Below are positions 43,874 to 51,597 of a stretch of 64,000 nucleotides of DNA, piece after piece. Source of the stretch: Nemorincola caseinilytica (GTDB lineage: Bacteria; Bacteroidota; Bacteroidia; Chitinophagales; Chitinophagaceae); assembly GCF_039540515.1 (NCBI RefSeq), contig NZ_BAABFA010000018.1:62001-126000 (forward strand), written 5' to 3'. Each line of letters begins with the position of its first letter. Positions within the stretch are counted from its first letter, which is position 1. Position numbers and translations under genes: made by a program. Under the pieces are notes generated by a model that ran no database searches, was not told where the DNA came from, and saw only the letters and a program-made list of their open reading frames with translations.

Positions 43874-45379
43874 ATGAAGACCATTATTGGCATTTTATCT
43901 CTGCTCCTGTTCAGTTCCATTTCATTCGCACAGGAGAATATCGTGAACCTGATGGCGCAAAGCCCCGACGGCAAGACCGTAAAACTGGTATGGTTCTTCA
44001 ATTCGGTACAGATGGATATGTCGGGTTTCGACATAAAAAGGAAGGACGGCCTGGGCGACTGGAAGAAGCTCAACTCTGCCCCGCTGATGCCGGGCATATC
44101 TTTGAAAAAAGACCTGATACCTGCAGGGCCTGATGGGATAGAGATAGCCAGGGTGAAGGAAAAGCTGAAAGACCTGCTGAAGAACGGCTCTGTGCAGGAA
44201 TACAGCTATCCTGCATTTATGGCCAGGTGGAAGGCCGGAGACAAAGCCATACAGGACATCTTCATGCTGGCCGAGCTGGACTTCGATGTGTCGCTGATGA
44301 GCGGCTTCGGCTTCGTGGACCGCACCGTAACACAGAGGATAGACTACCAGTATGGCCTGTTCGTACATGGTACCAATGTGCAACTGGCGCAGGTAAGCTG
44401 GAACTATGGCGAGATACCCGATCTGAATGTGGTGCAGGACATCACATCGCGCGTGGACCCCGGTACCAGCAGGGGGGTACACCTGGTATGGAATGCCGAT
44501 ATGGACAAGGTAAAGGCCGGGTATGTGACAGGCTTCAACATCTATAAGCGTGGCATACGCCTCAACGACCGTCCCATTGCAGTGGCCGAGGGCAAAGGTA
44601 GGGCGTCAGAGTTCGAATGGCTGGATAAGACCGGCTCTGCTACCACTATGGACCAGTACAGCATCAGCGCGCAATCATTGTTCGGTATAGAAGGTATCAT
44701 CAGGTCTTACACCTTTCACCCGCACGAGCACCCGGCCGAATACAAGAAGCCTATCGTTACCAACCTTACATCGCTGGGGTACTACTTCAAAGACGGTATG
44801 AGCATAGAGTGGAGCTTCCCGCCGGAGTATGAACGATTCATAAAGGGGTTCTATGTAGAGAAGGATAATATGCCTGCGGGCTATATGCGCACATCGGCAT
44901 TGCTGAACCGGGCTACGAGGTCGTATATAGACAGGTCGGGCTCGCAGGCCAACTATTATATAAGGGTGCGTGTAGTGGCCATATACGAGGACCGCAGCGT
45001 GATAAACGGTGTAGAGCGCCTTTTCAATTACTTCCCTTCGCCGGAGGCGCCCAAGCCGCACAATACGGTGATAAAGGCGGTGATGGATAATAACAGGCGG
45101 CAGATGCTGCATATATCGTGGGACCCGCCAATAAACGGCGACAACACTACACACCACTACAGGCTGTACCAGTACGATGCCCTGAATGATAAGTTCGTGC
45201 TGCAGGCCGATGACCTGCCGTTAAGGCCTGCCATGTACAAACTGCCGGTACCACAGGGTAATGGCGGCAGCTACAAATTCTATGTAGTGGCTGTGAACAA
45301 GGCAGGTACCGAAAGCATGCCCGGCGATGTGGCCACCTGGCAACCCACTACCACCGACCAGGTGTCGCAGGGCAGGTGA
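43874..45379 (+). CDS. Secreted protein with fibronectin type III-like domains
   Basis: 501 residues. Signal peptide cleaved after SFAQ (about residue 19). The rest looks like about four Fn3-type beta sandwiches: the strands KTVKLVWFFN...GFDIKRKD, GVHLVWNAD...GFNIYKRG, GMSIEWSFP...GFYVEKD and MLHISWDPP...HHYRLYQYD repeat the W-x-(5-30)-Y/F-x-(V/I) pattern. No T9SS C-terminal domain, lipobox or membrane segment is visible, so it is probably periplasmic or released. A role in binding a polymer or another protein is likely by fold only. It converges on the DUF1835 gene with 24 nt between stops. Confidence 0.7.
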   Translation: MKTIIGILSLLLFSSISFAQENIVNLMAQSPDGKTVKLVWFFNSVQMDMSGFDIKRKDGLGDWKKLNSAPLMPGISLKKDLIPAGPDGIEIARVKEKLKDLLKNGSVQEYSYPAFMARWKAGDKAIQDIFMLAELDFDVSLMSGFGFVDRTVTQRIDYQYGLFVHGTNVQLAQVSWNYGEIPDLNVVQDITSRVDPGTSRGVHLVWNADMDKVKAGYVTGFNIYKRGIRLNDRPIAVAEGKGRASEFEWLDKTGSATTMDQYSISAQSLFGIEGIIRSYTFHPHEHPAEYKKPIVTNLTSLGYYFKDGMSIEWSFPPEYERFIKGFYVEKDNMPAGYMRTSALLNRATRSYIDRSGSQANYYIRVRVVAIYEDRSVINGVERLFNYFPSPEAPKPHNTVIKAVMDNNRRQMLHISWDPPINGDNTTHHYRLYQYDALNDKFVLQADDLPLRPAMYKLPVPQGNGGSYKFYVVAVNKAGTESMPGDVATWQPTTTDQVSQGR

Positions 45380-45403
45380 TGCGCTATATATCTGCATAGC
45401 AGA

Positions 45404-46258
45404 TCATCCGTTGCCTTCTACCGGCTGCACGCCTTCTGTAACGAAGTCCAGCTCGCCGCTGGGTATCTTCACGTCGAAGTCCTTTAGTCCCTTTGTGGTA
45501 TCGCCCTGTATGCGCAGGCGGTCGGTAGCGGCCATTTCGCGCAGGCGCCAGCCCAGGTACAGGTCGCCGGTGGGTATGTTGTGTTTGGCCATGGCCTGGT
45601 TCACCACCTTCGATGCCTTCTGGAACTGCTGTGTGCAGAAGCCGAACAGCAGGGTATCGTAATGCTCTGCCGGCCGCGATGCTATGCGTTTTGCGCCTTC
45701 CAGCGTGCGTATGGCGCCGTTCTCGTTCACCAGCTTGCGCCACTCTTCGCCATCGGTCTCTATTTCGGCATAGGATACCTGGCGGGCCAGGCGTTTTGCT
45801 TTCACTATCTCTTTGGGGCGCAGCTCGCTTATGTTCTTTGGGTAGAATACCTTGCCGTTCTCATCGAGGAAGGGCAGGCCGGCTATGTTGACCACAAAGA
45901 AGCGGCCGGGATATTTGCCCAGGTATTTCGTGGTCCACAGTAGGGTGCATATATCGGCGGGCCAGGGAGCTATCCATACCCATGCTTTTATGTCTTCGTT
46001 GGCGGCCATGGCGGCGCTCACCTGTAGCAGTCGCTCGGTATCATCTACCTGTATGGGGCTTTTGTCGCTTACTACTACCTGCTGCCAGAATGCGCTGCGG
46101 AGGTCGGAGAACTTTTGGCCATCCTCGGTCTTCTGTATGGGGCCCAGGTTCAGCAGGTCTCTTATCACTACTATCTCGCCTTCCAGTTCGGGGGTGGTGG
46201 TCATTGCCTCGGCCAGCGGTGCGGCTGCCATATCGCCTATCACTATGTGGTATATCAT
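45404..46258 (-). CDS. DUF1835 domain-containing protein
   Basis: 284 residues, no signal peptide. The N-terminus MIYHIVIGDMAAAPLAEA and EGEIVVIRDLLNLGPI is the DUF1835 signature (phosphate-loop-like start then a strand with D/N), and the C-terminal part with LRLRIQGD-like elements fits the DUF3658-type companion domain. The function of the family is unknown; these proteins are cytosolic and common in Bacteroidota and Firmicutes. Monocistronic, with a possible -7 box right before the start. Confidence 0.8.
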   Translation of the reverse strand: MIYHIVIGDMAAAPLAEAMTTTPELEGEIVVIRDLLNLGPIQKTEDGQKFSDLRSAFWQQVVVSDKSPIQVDDTERLLQVSAAMAANEDIKAWVWIAPWPADICTLLWTTKYLGKYPGRFFVVNIAGLPFLDENGKVFYPKNISELRPKEIVKAKRLARQVSYAEIETDGEEWRKLVNENGAIRTLEGAKRIASRPAEHYDTLLFGFCTQQFQKASKVVNQAMAKHNIPTGDLYLGWRLREMAATDRLRIQGDTTKGLKDFDVKIPSGELDFVTEGVQPVEGNG

Positions 46259-46279
46259 GCGCCTGTATACTTAGTGCGG

Positions 46280-46287
46280 CAAAAATA
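46280..46287 (-). promoter_or_regulatory. -7 box of the DUF1835 gene
   Basis: TATTTTTG on the minus strand, 21 nt before the ATG at 46258. The -33 element is not clear. Confidence 0.4.
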
Positions 46288-46328
46288 ACGAGACGGCAGC
46301 AAATACGCCCGGCGAGCTATTAGTACTA

Positions 46329-46337
46329 TGTGGATAA
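46329..46337 (+). promoter_or_regulatory. Perfect DnaA-box nonamer
   Basis: TGTGGATAA at the left end of the 660-nt non-coding gap that precedes the AIPR remnant. Confidence 0.4.
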
Positions 46338-46342
46338 CGGGG

Positions 46343-46369
46343 GAACCTTGATCCACAGGATGTAAGGAA
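46343..46369 (+). repeat. Short repeat, left copy (GAACCTTGAT ... AGGATGTAAGGA)
   Basis: GAACCTTGAT and AGGATGTAAGGA separated by 5 nt. The same two ends recur at 46783-46840 around a hairpin insert. Confidence 0.5.
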
Positions 46370-46469
46370 GACAGAAGGTATAAATGCGCATTTTTGACGG
46401 AAATTTTTTGTGGGAGGGTGTTTTTATTGGCTATCAATATGTTATAGCGGTTTTCGCCTCATTTCATGC

Positions 46470-46549
46470 ACATTTTGTGTCGGTATTATGTACCTGAAAT
46501 GTACATTTTGTGTACCTAAAATGTCGGTCTGTGTCGGTTTTATGTCGGT
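46470..46549 (+). repeat. Clustered direct repeats (TGTCGGT x4, TGTACCTRAAATGT x2, ACATTTTGTG)
   Basis: TGTCGGT starts at 46478, 46522, 46532 and 46543; the last three are 10-11 bp apart. TGTACCTRAAATGT occurs at 46489 and 46511. ACATTTTGTG occurs at 46470, 46503 and again at 46660. No gene overlaps convincingly. Confidence 0.6.
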
Positions 46550-46556
46550 CGATAAG

Positions 46557-46606
46557 CCCCTCCCGGCCCTGCCTCCCAGCAGGCAGGCTCTCCCAAAGGG
46601 GGGAGA
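46557..46606. repeat. GC-rich palindromic intergenic repeat, copy 2
   Basis: CCCCTCCCGGCC ... AAAGGGGGGAGA with an inserted inner hairpin GCCT-CCCAGC-AGGC. Same family as copy 1. Confidence 0.6.
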
Positions 46607-46782
46607 TGGTATGTTGAGCGCTGTAGATGTAGTAGAAATGTCTTTATGCAGGTATATGTACATTTTGTGCAGGTGCGGGCCACTTTAAGGATGGTAGGTG
46701 GCACCTGTAACAAATATGGGGTATGGGTGGGAAGTGGCCAAAATAATGTGAGATGATGTGCAGGAAAGTGCACATGATGGGT

Positions 46783-46905
46783 GAACCTTGATGCGTCCGC
46801 CATTGCCTGCGGCTTTGGCGGACGAGGAAGGATGTAAGGATGGGCGTGGTGTGTGTTTTCGCAGATCGGAGATCTGGTGCCGCTGCGACGTAGTCGGAGA
46901 CTACG
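46783..46905 (+). repeat. Repeat with three hairpins at the left edge of the AT-rich island
   Basis: The right copy of GAACCTTGAT ... AGGATGTAAGGA (46783-46840) encloses an 8-bp stem GTCCGCCA / TGGCGGAC. It is followed by CAGATC-GGA-GATCTG (46862-46876) and CGTAGTC-GGA-GACTACG (46889-46905), two stems with the same GGA loop. The AT-rich island begins 13 nt later. Confidence 0.6.
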
Positions 46906-46919
46906 CCGAACGGAGAACA

Positions 46920-48130
46920 ATATTAGCAATCAGGCCAGAAGAATATAAATTGCCGAATATGCCCAAAGCATTTTATATCCTTACTCCTGTTGAGCAATTA
47001 TACAAAATGTACAACGAGGCTAAAGAAAGGGAATATCCACTTTTTGAGGCAAACATAAGAGAGTATTTGGGTCGAAATGCGATTAATAAAGGAATTATTG
47101 AAACATTAAAGCACCCCCAGGATCGAAGCAATTTTTTCTATTATAATAATGGAGTTACGATAGTTTGTAACAACGTAAAAACTGCGGCAAATTCTAATCA
47201 AATTGAAGTGATAAAACCGCAGATAGTTAATGGGTGTCAAACTGTAAATTCTATCAATGAGGTTTTAAGCACCTATACGCATGAGGATATTACCAAAGAG
47301 TTCAGCGGAACTTTTGTTATGGTAAAAATATTGCAAGTTGTTGAGACGAAACAATCTTTCTATAGAGACGTAGTGAAGTATACCAACAAACAAAATTCTA
47401 TTAATGAAAATGTTTTCGGAGGTAAAACAGATTTGTTTGTCAGAGTTCAAAAAGAATTTAAAGAGCGAGGATTTTTATTATTAATAAAACCGAGTGATAA
47501 AAATACATTTTCATCCGAGTATTGTACAAAAGAGAAGCTAAATGAATTATTAAAACTCGCGAATGGGTTTTCAAAAAGATAAGCATAGATTTTACGGAAT
47601 TAAGCGATTTATTCGTTCCGTTGGACAAATTGTTACAGGTTTATCTAGCCTTTATCAAAGACGGCCATCTTGCTTATACAAAGAAAAACGCAGTACTAAA
47701 GGAAACAACTGACATATATAAAGGTTATTCCTTAAAAGTAAATCAGTACTTGACATGTGATAATTTAATTCGATTATATTTGATTTACTTACGCGCAGAA
47801 AGAGAACGTGCAACAAGTGACGATAAGAGAACTCCTATACCTTATTACGTTATTGGATTTTTTGGGCACTTCATTAATAATAAGGAAAATAGTAATAATG
47901 TCATTGAGAACATTTTTGAGGAAAAAAATAGTCTTTTTGAATCATTTTATAGATACCTGTGTAAGCTAACCAAACAGTACAAGAAAAATCATCCGGAACA
48001 GGAATATAATACATTAATTAAGAAACCAATAGACAAGGTTATTTTAGCTAAGCAAATAGACGATTTGAACGATATATTATTAGACGCAGATCCAAATTTG
48101 AAGAACTTTTTTGCTGAGATTTCGAAGTAG
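46920..48130 (+). pseudogene. AIPR (abortive infection phage resistance) family protein, 5'-truncated and frameshifted
   Basis: About 400 codons of an AIPR (PF10592-like) protein in two frames. The first piece (46920-47582) has the family core LFEANIREYLGRNAINKGI, FFYYNNGVTIVC and IVNGCQTVNSI; the second (47585-48130) continues SIDFTELSDLFVPLDKLLQVYLAF and AYTKKN, as AIPR C-termini do. They join if one A is restored to the run of five A at 47573-47577. The normal N-terminal 150-200 residues are absent and no good start exists: homology begins sharply where GC-rich repeat DNA ends. The segment is much more AT-rich than its surroundings and uses ATT rather than ATA for Ile, so it was acquired. 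Not functional as it stands. Confidence 0.8.
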
Positions 48131-48151
48131 GTTTTTTAAGCTTAACTCTTT

Positions 48152-48160
48152 TGTGGATAA
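48152..48160 (+). promoter_or_regulatory. Perfect DnaA-box nonamer
   Basis: TGTGGATAA between the AIPR remnant and the topoisomerase gene. With its flank (GTGGATAACTTCCC) it is identical to the copy at 13222. Confidence 0.4.
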
Positions 48161-48262
48161 CTTCCCTGCACCTATCCCCGACAATAGATATTTTTGTTGG
48201 GTCGTAATGGGTGTGGCAGGAACTACCGGCTCGCGACCTACGACTCATGACTCACGACTACG

Positions 48263-50779
48263 ATGGAAGAGCAGGATATGTTCGCCGGGCAGGGCTCGGC
48301 AATGATCAATGAGATGTACCAGAACTGGTTTCTGGATTATGCCAGCTATGTGATACTGGAGCGTGCGGTGCCGGCCGTAGAGGACGGCCTGAAGCCGGTG
48401 CAGCGTCGCATACTGCATGCGATGAAGGAGATGGATGATGGCCGCTTCAACAAGGTGGCCAATATAATAGGGCAGAGCATGCAGTACCACCCGCATGGCG
48501 ATGCATCGATAGGGGATGCCATAGTAGGCCTGGGCCAGAAAGACCTGCTGATAGAGACACAGGGTAACTGGGGCGATGTGCGCACGGGCGACAGCGCTGC
48601 GGCTGCGCGATATATAGAGGCGCGCCTGTCGAAATTCGCACTGGAGGTGGCCTTCAATGCCAAGACGACGGAGTGGCAACTGAGCTATGACGGCAGGAAG
48701 AACGAGCCGGTGACGCTGCCCATGAAGTTCCCCCTACTGCTGGCACAGGGTACGGAGGGGATAGCTGTGGGCCTGAGCACCAAGATATTGCCCCACAACT
48801 TCTGCGAGATAATAGATGCGGCCATAAAGCACCTGAAAGGCAGGAAATTCGAGCTGTTCCCCGATTTTCTGACGGGGGGCATGATAGATGTGAGCAACTA
48901 TAACGATGGCGCGCGCGGCGGCAAGGTGCGCGTAAGGGCAAGGATAGAGGAGGTGGACAAGAAGTCGCTGGTGATAAAGGATGTGCCGTATGGCATCACC
49001 ACATCGTCGCTGGTAGATAGTATACTGAAAGCCAATGACTCGGGGAAGATCAAGATAAAGAGCGTGACCGATAATACGGCCAAGGATGTGGAGTTGATGG
49101 TGCAACTGGCTCCCGGTGTATCGACCAACCAGACAATAGATGCGCTGTATGCCTTTACAGATTGCGAAATAAGCATATCGCCGAACGCATGTATCATCAT
49201 AGACGATAGGCCGCACTTCGTGGGGGCGTCGGACCTGCTGAAACACTCGGTGCAGCATACGAAGGCCCTGCTGCTGCGCGAGCTGGAAATAAAGCTGGGC
49301 GAACTGGAGGACGACTGGCATTATTCGTCGCTGGAGAAGATATTCATAGAGAAGCGCATATACCGCGACATAGAGGAGCAGACCACCTGGGAAGGTGTGA
49401 TAGCAGCCATAGATAAGGGATTGAAGTCCTATAAAAAGCTATTCCGCAGGGAGATAACGCAGGAAGATATAGTGCGCCTGACGGAAATAAGGATAAAGAG
49501 GATAAGTAAGTATGACTCCTTCAAGGCCGATGAGCACATAAAGGGTGTGGAGGCCAGCATAGAGGAGGTAAAGGGCAACATAGCCAACCTGAACGACTTT
49601 GCGATACGCTACTACGAGAACCTGCTGAAGAAATATGGCAAGGGCAGGGAGCGCAAAACAGAGATACGCCCCTTTGAGACCATACAGGCCACGGTGGTGG
49701 CGATAGCCAATACTAAGCTGTATGTGAACTATAAGGAGGGCTTCATAGGTACGGGACTGAAGAAGGATGAATTCGCCTTCGACTGCTCGGACCTGGACCA
49801 TATAATTGCCTTCAGGAGGGATGGGAAGATGACGGTGACGAAGGTGGCCGACAAGACCTTTGTGGGCAAGGACATCATACATATAGCTGTTTTCCAGAAG
49901 AACGACGAGCGCACCACATACAATATGATGTATATGGATGGCAAGACGGGTATCACCTACGCCAAGCGCTTTAACGTGACGGGCGTGACACGAGATAAGG
50001 AGTACGACCTGAGCCGCGGCAACCCGGGCAGCAAGGTACACTACCTGACGGCCAACCCGAACGGCGAGGCCGAATCGGTGACGGTGACACTGCTGCCGAG
50101 CAGCAAGGCAAGGACGAAGACATTCGACTACTACTTTGAGGAACTGGAGATAAAGGGGCGCAGCGCCATGGGCAACCAGGTGACGAAGTACCCTGTGCGC
50201 GGTGTGCGGCTGAAGGAGAAGGGCCGATCGACCCTATCGGCGCCGCAGATATGGTATGACGACAGTGTGGGCAGGCTGAACAAGGACGGGCACGGTATGG
50301 TGCTGGGCCGGTTCGACGAGACAGACCGCATAATAGTATTCTACAAGGATGGAACGTACGAGGTGACGAGCTTTGACATAACCAACAGGTATGATGCGGA
50401 TAATGTGGTGCTGATAGACAAGTTCCACCCGGAAAAGGTAGTGACGGCTATATACTTTGATGCAAAGAACAAGCAGTTCAACGTGAAGCGTTTTGTGATA
50501 GAGAGCCAGACACTAAAGAGCAGGTATACCTTTATAAAGGATGGCGAGGGCAACTACCTGGAACTGGTGACCCTGCAACAGGAACCCGTGGTGATAGTGC
50601 GTACCGGCAAGAAGAAGACAGAGCTGAAGGAGGAGATAGTGGCCCTGCACGAGACAGTAGATATAACCGGCTGGAAGACGGTAGGCAGCTACCTGGCGGC
50701 AGACGATATGAAGGAGCTGTCGCTGCTGCCCGATGCGGGCGAGGATGCGTCGCAGCGAGAGGCGCCGACCTTGTTCTAA
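48263..50779 (+). CDS. parC: Type IIA DNA topoisomerase A subunit (ParC/GyrA-like)
   Basis: 838 residues. The winged-helix and tower domains contain YASYVILERAVPAVEDGLKPVQRRIL at the start, YHPHGDASIGDAIVGLGQ, the QGNWGD loop and the catalytic Tyr in AARYIEARL, which forms the covalent DNA link. PMKFPLLLAQGTEGIAVGLST, coiled-coil and beta-pinwheel parts follow (from about residue 490). There is no clear GyrA-box, and in Bacteroidota this length fits the topoisomerase IV A subunit, which decatenates daughter chromosomes, rather than gyrase; the parE partner is not in the window. Start is the ATG at 48263. ATA is used for almost every Ile. Confidence 0.9.
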   Translation: MEEQDMFAGQGSAMINEMYQNWFLDYASYVILERAVPAVEDGLKPVQRRILHAMKEMDDGRFNKVANIIGQSMQYHPHGDASIGDAIVGLGQKDLLIETQGNWGDVRTGDSAAAARYIEARLSKFALEVAFNAKTTEWQLSYDGRKNEPVTLPMKFPLLLAQGTEGIAVGLSTKILPHNFCEIIDAAIKHLKGRKFELFPDFLTGGMIDVSNYNDGARGGKVRVRARIEEVDKKSLVIKDVPYGITTSSLVDSILKANDSGKIKIKSVTDNTAKDVELMVQLAPGVSTNQTIDALYAFTDCEISISPNACIIIDDRPHFVGASDLLKHSVQHTKALLLRELEIKLGELEDDWHYSSLEKIFIEKRIYRDIEEQTTWEGVIAAIDKGLKSYKKLFRREITQEDIVRLTEIRIKRISKYDSFKADEHIKGVEASIEEVKGNIANLNDFAIRYYENLLKKYGKGRERKTEIRPFETIQATVVAIANTKLYVNYKEGFIGTGLKKDEFAFDCSDLDHIIAFRRDGKMTVTKVADKTFVGKDIIHIAVFQKNDERTTYNMMYMDGKTGITYAKRFNVTGVTRDKEYDLSRGNPGSKVHYLTANPNGEAESVTVTLLPSSKARTKTFDYYFEELEIKGRSAMGNQVTKYPVRGVRLKEKGRSTLSAPQIWYDDSVGRLNKDGHGMVLGRFDETDRIIVFYKDGTYEVTSFDITNRYDADNVVLIDKFHPEKVVTAIYFDAKNKQFNVKRFVIESQTLKSRYTFIKDGEGNYLELVTLQQEPVVIVRTGKKKTELKEEIVALHETVDITGWKTVGSYLAADDMKELSLLPDAGEDASQREAPTLF

Positions 50780-50949
50780 GTGCGGAGGAACAGAAGGGGA
50801 GATGGGGAGTGAGCACAGGAAAAACAGTGCGGGCAAGCAGTAGATGTAAGCTAGGATAGTTGTAAGGTGTTTCTTTACAAAATTGATTACCTTCACACAT
50901 ATTTTGAACCCTGCCATAAAAGCAGGGTAATGTAAGCTGTATACGCTCA

Positions 50950-51561
50950 ATGAAAAAGGTAGAACTCGAGATAGTTGCATTGTCTCACAGCATCACACAG
51001 ACCCATTCTTATGCAGTAGTGCTTGGCGAGGTGGATGGCATGCGCCGGCTGCCGATAGTGATAGGAGGTTTTGAGGCGCAGGCGATAGCCGTGGCACTGG
51101 AACGTATGCAGCCCAGCAGGCCGCTGACACATGACCTTTTCGCAAATTTCATGGAGACCTTCAGTATAGAACTGACGGAGGTGATCATCTACAAGCTGGA
51201 GGAAGGCGTGTTCTTTGCGAAGCTGATATGCCGCAACAGCGATATAATAACCGAGATAGACTCGCGCACATCGGACGCACTGGCACTGGCCGTGCGTGCC
51301 AATTGCCGTATATATACCTATGAGAACATCATAGATGCCGCAGGGCTGTACCTGGAGAACGAAGAGAGCGTAGAGCCTGCCGCTAATGAGGCCGCCAAGG
51401 CGGCAGATGTGCCGGTGAGTAACAAGAGCAAGACCGATCCCGACATGAAGAACATGTCTCTGGACGAGCTGAACAAGCTGCTGCAGACCGTGCTGGAGCA
51501 GGAAGATTATGTACGCGCCATACATATACGAGACGAGATAAACAGCCGCAGGAAGAAATAA
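50950..51561 (+). CDS. Bifunctional nuclease domain (DUF151) protein with UVR motif
   Basis: 203 residues, cytosolic. The first 135 form a BFN/DUF151 domain: VALSHSITQTHSYAVVLGE, LPIVIGGFEAQAIAVALE, RPLTHDLFANFME, and the strand FFAKLIC followed by IDSRTSDALALAVRANC, all conserved. The C-terminal 40 residues match a UvrB/UvrC (UVR) motif (LDELNKLLQTVLEQEDYVRAIHIRDEI). DUF151 proteins include nucleases acting on DNA and RNA, but the bacterial role is unsettled. It lies 170 nt after parC and 36 nt before the glycosyltransferase gene, so it may lead a small operon. Confidence 0.9.
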   Translation: MKKVELEIVALSHSITQTHSYAVVLGEVDGMRRLPIVIGGFEAQAIAVALERMQPSRPLTHDLFANFMETFSIELTEVIIYKLEEGVFFAKLICRNSDIITEIDSRTSDALALAVRANCRIYTYENIIDAAGLYLENEESVEPAANEAAKAADVPVSNKSKTDPDMKNMSLDELNKLLQTVLEQEDYVRAIHIRDEINSRRKK

Positions 51562-51597
51562 GCTGCGGCTTCAGCCCCCTTTCAATGCCCACACCTT

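Noticed and set aside
46788..46919. Upstream extension of the AIPR frame to the ATG at 46788
   Set aside because: That part encodes hairpin repeat DNA, not AIPR sequence, so it is a chance extension of the frame.
46540..46929. Open frame of about 129 codons on the minus strand in the repeat-rich gap
   Set aside because: It is made of the palindromic repeat and simple sequence, shows no protein-like pattern and has no start context.
13222..48160. DnaA boxes as evidence for a replication origin
   Set aside because: Boxes are scattered over 35 kb rather than clustered, and dnaA, dnaN, parA/parB are not in the window.
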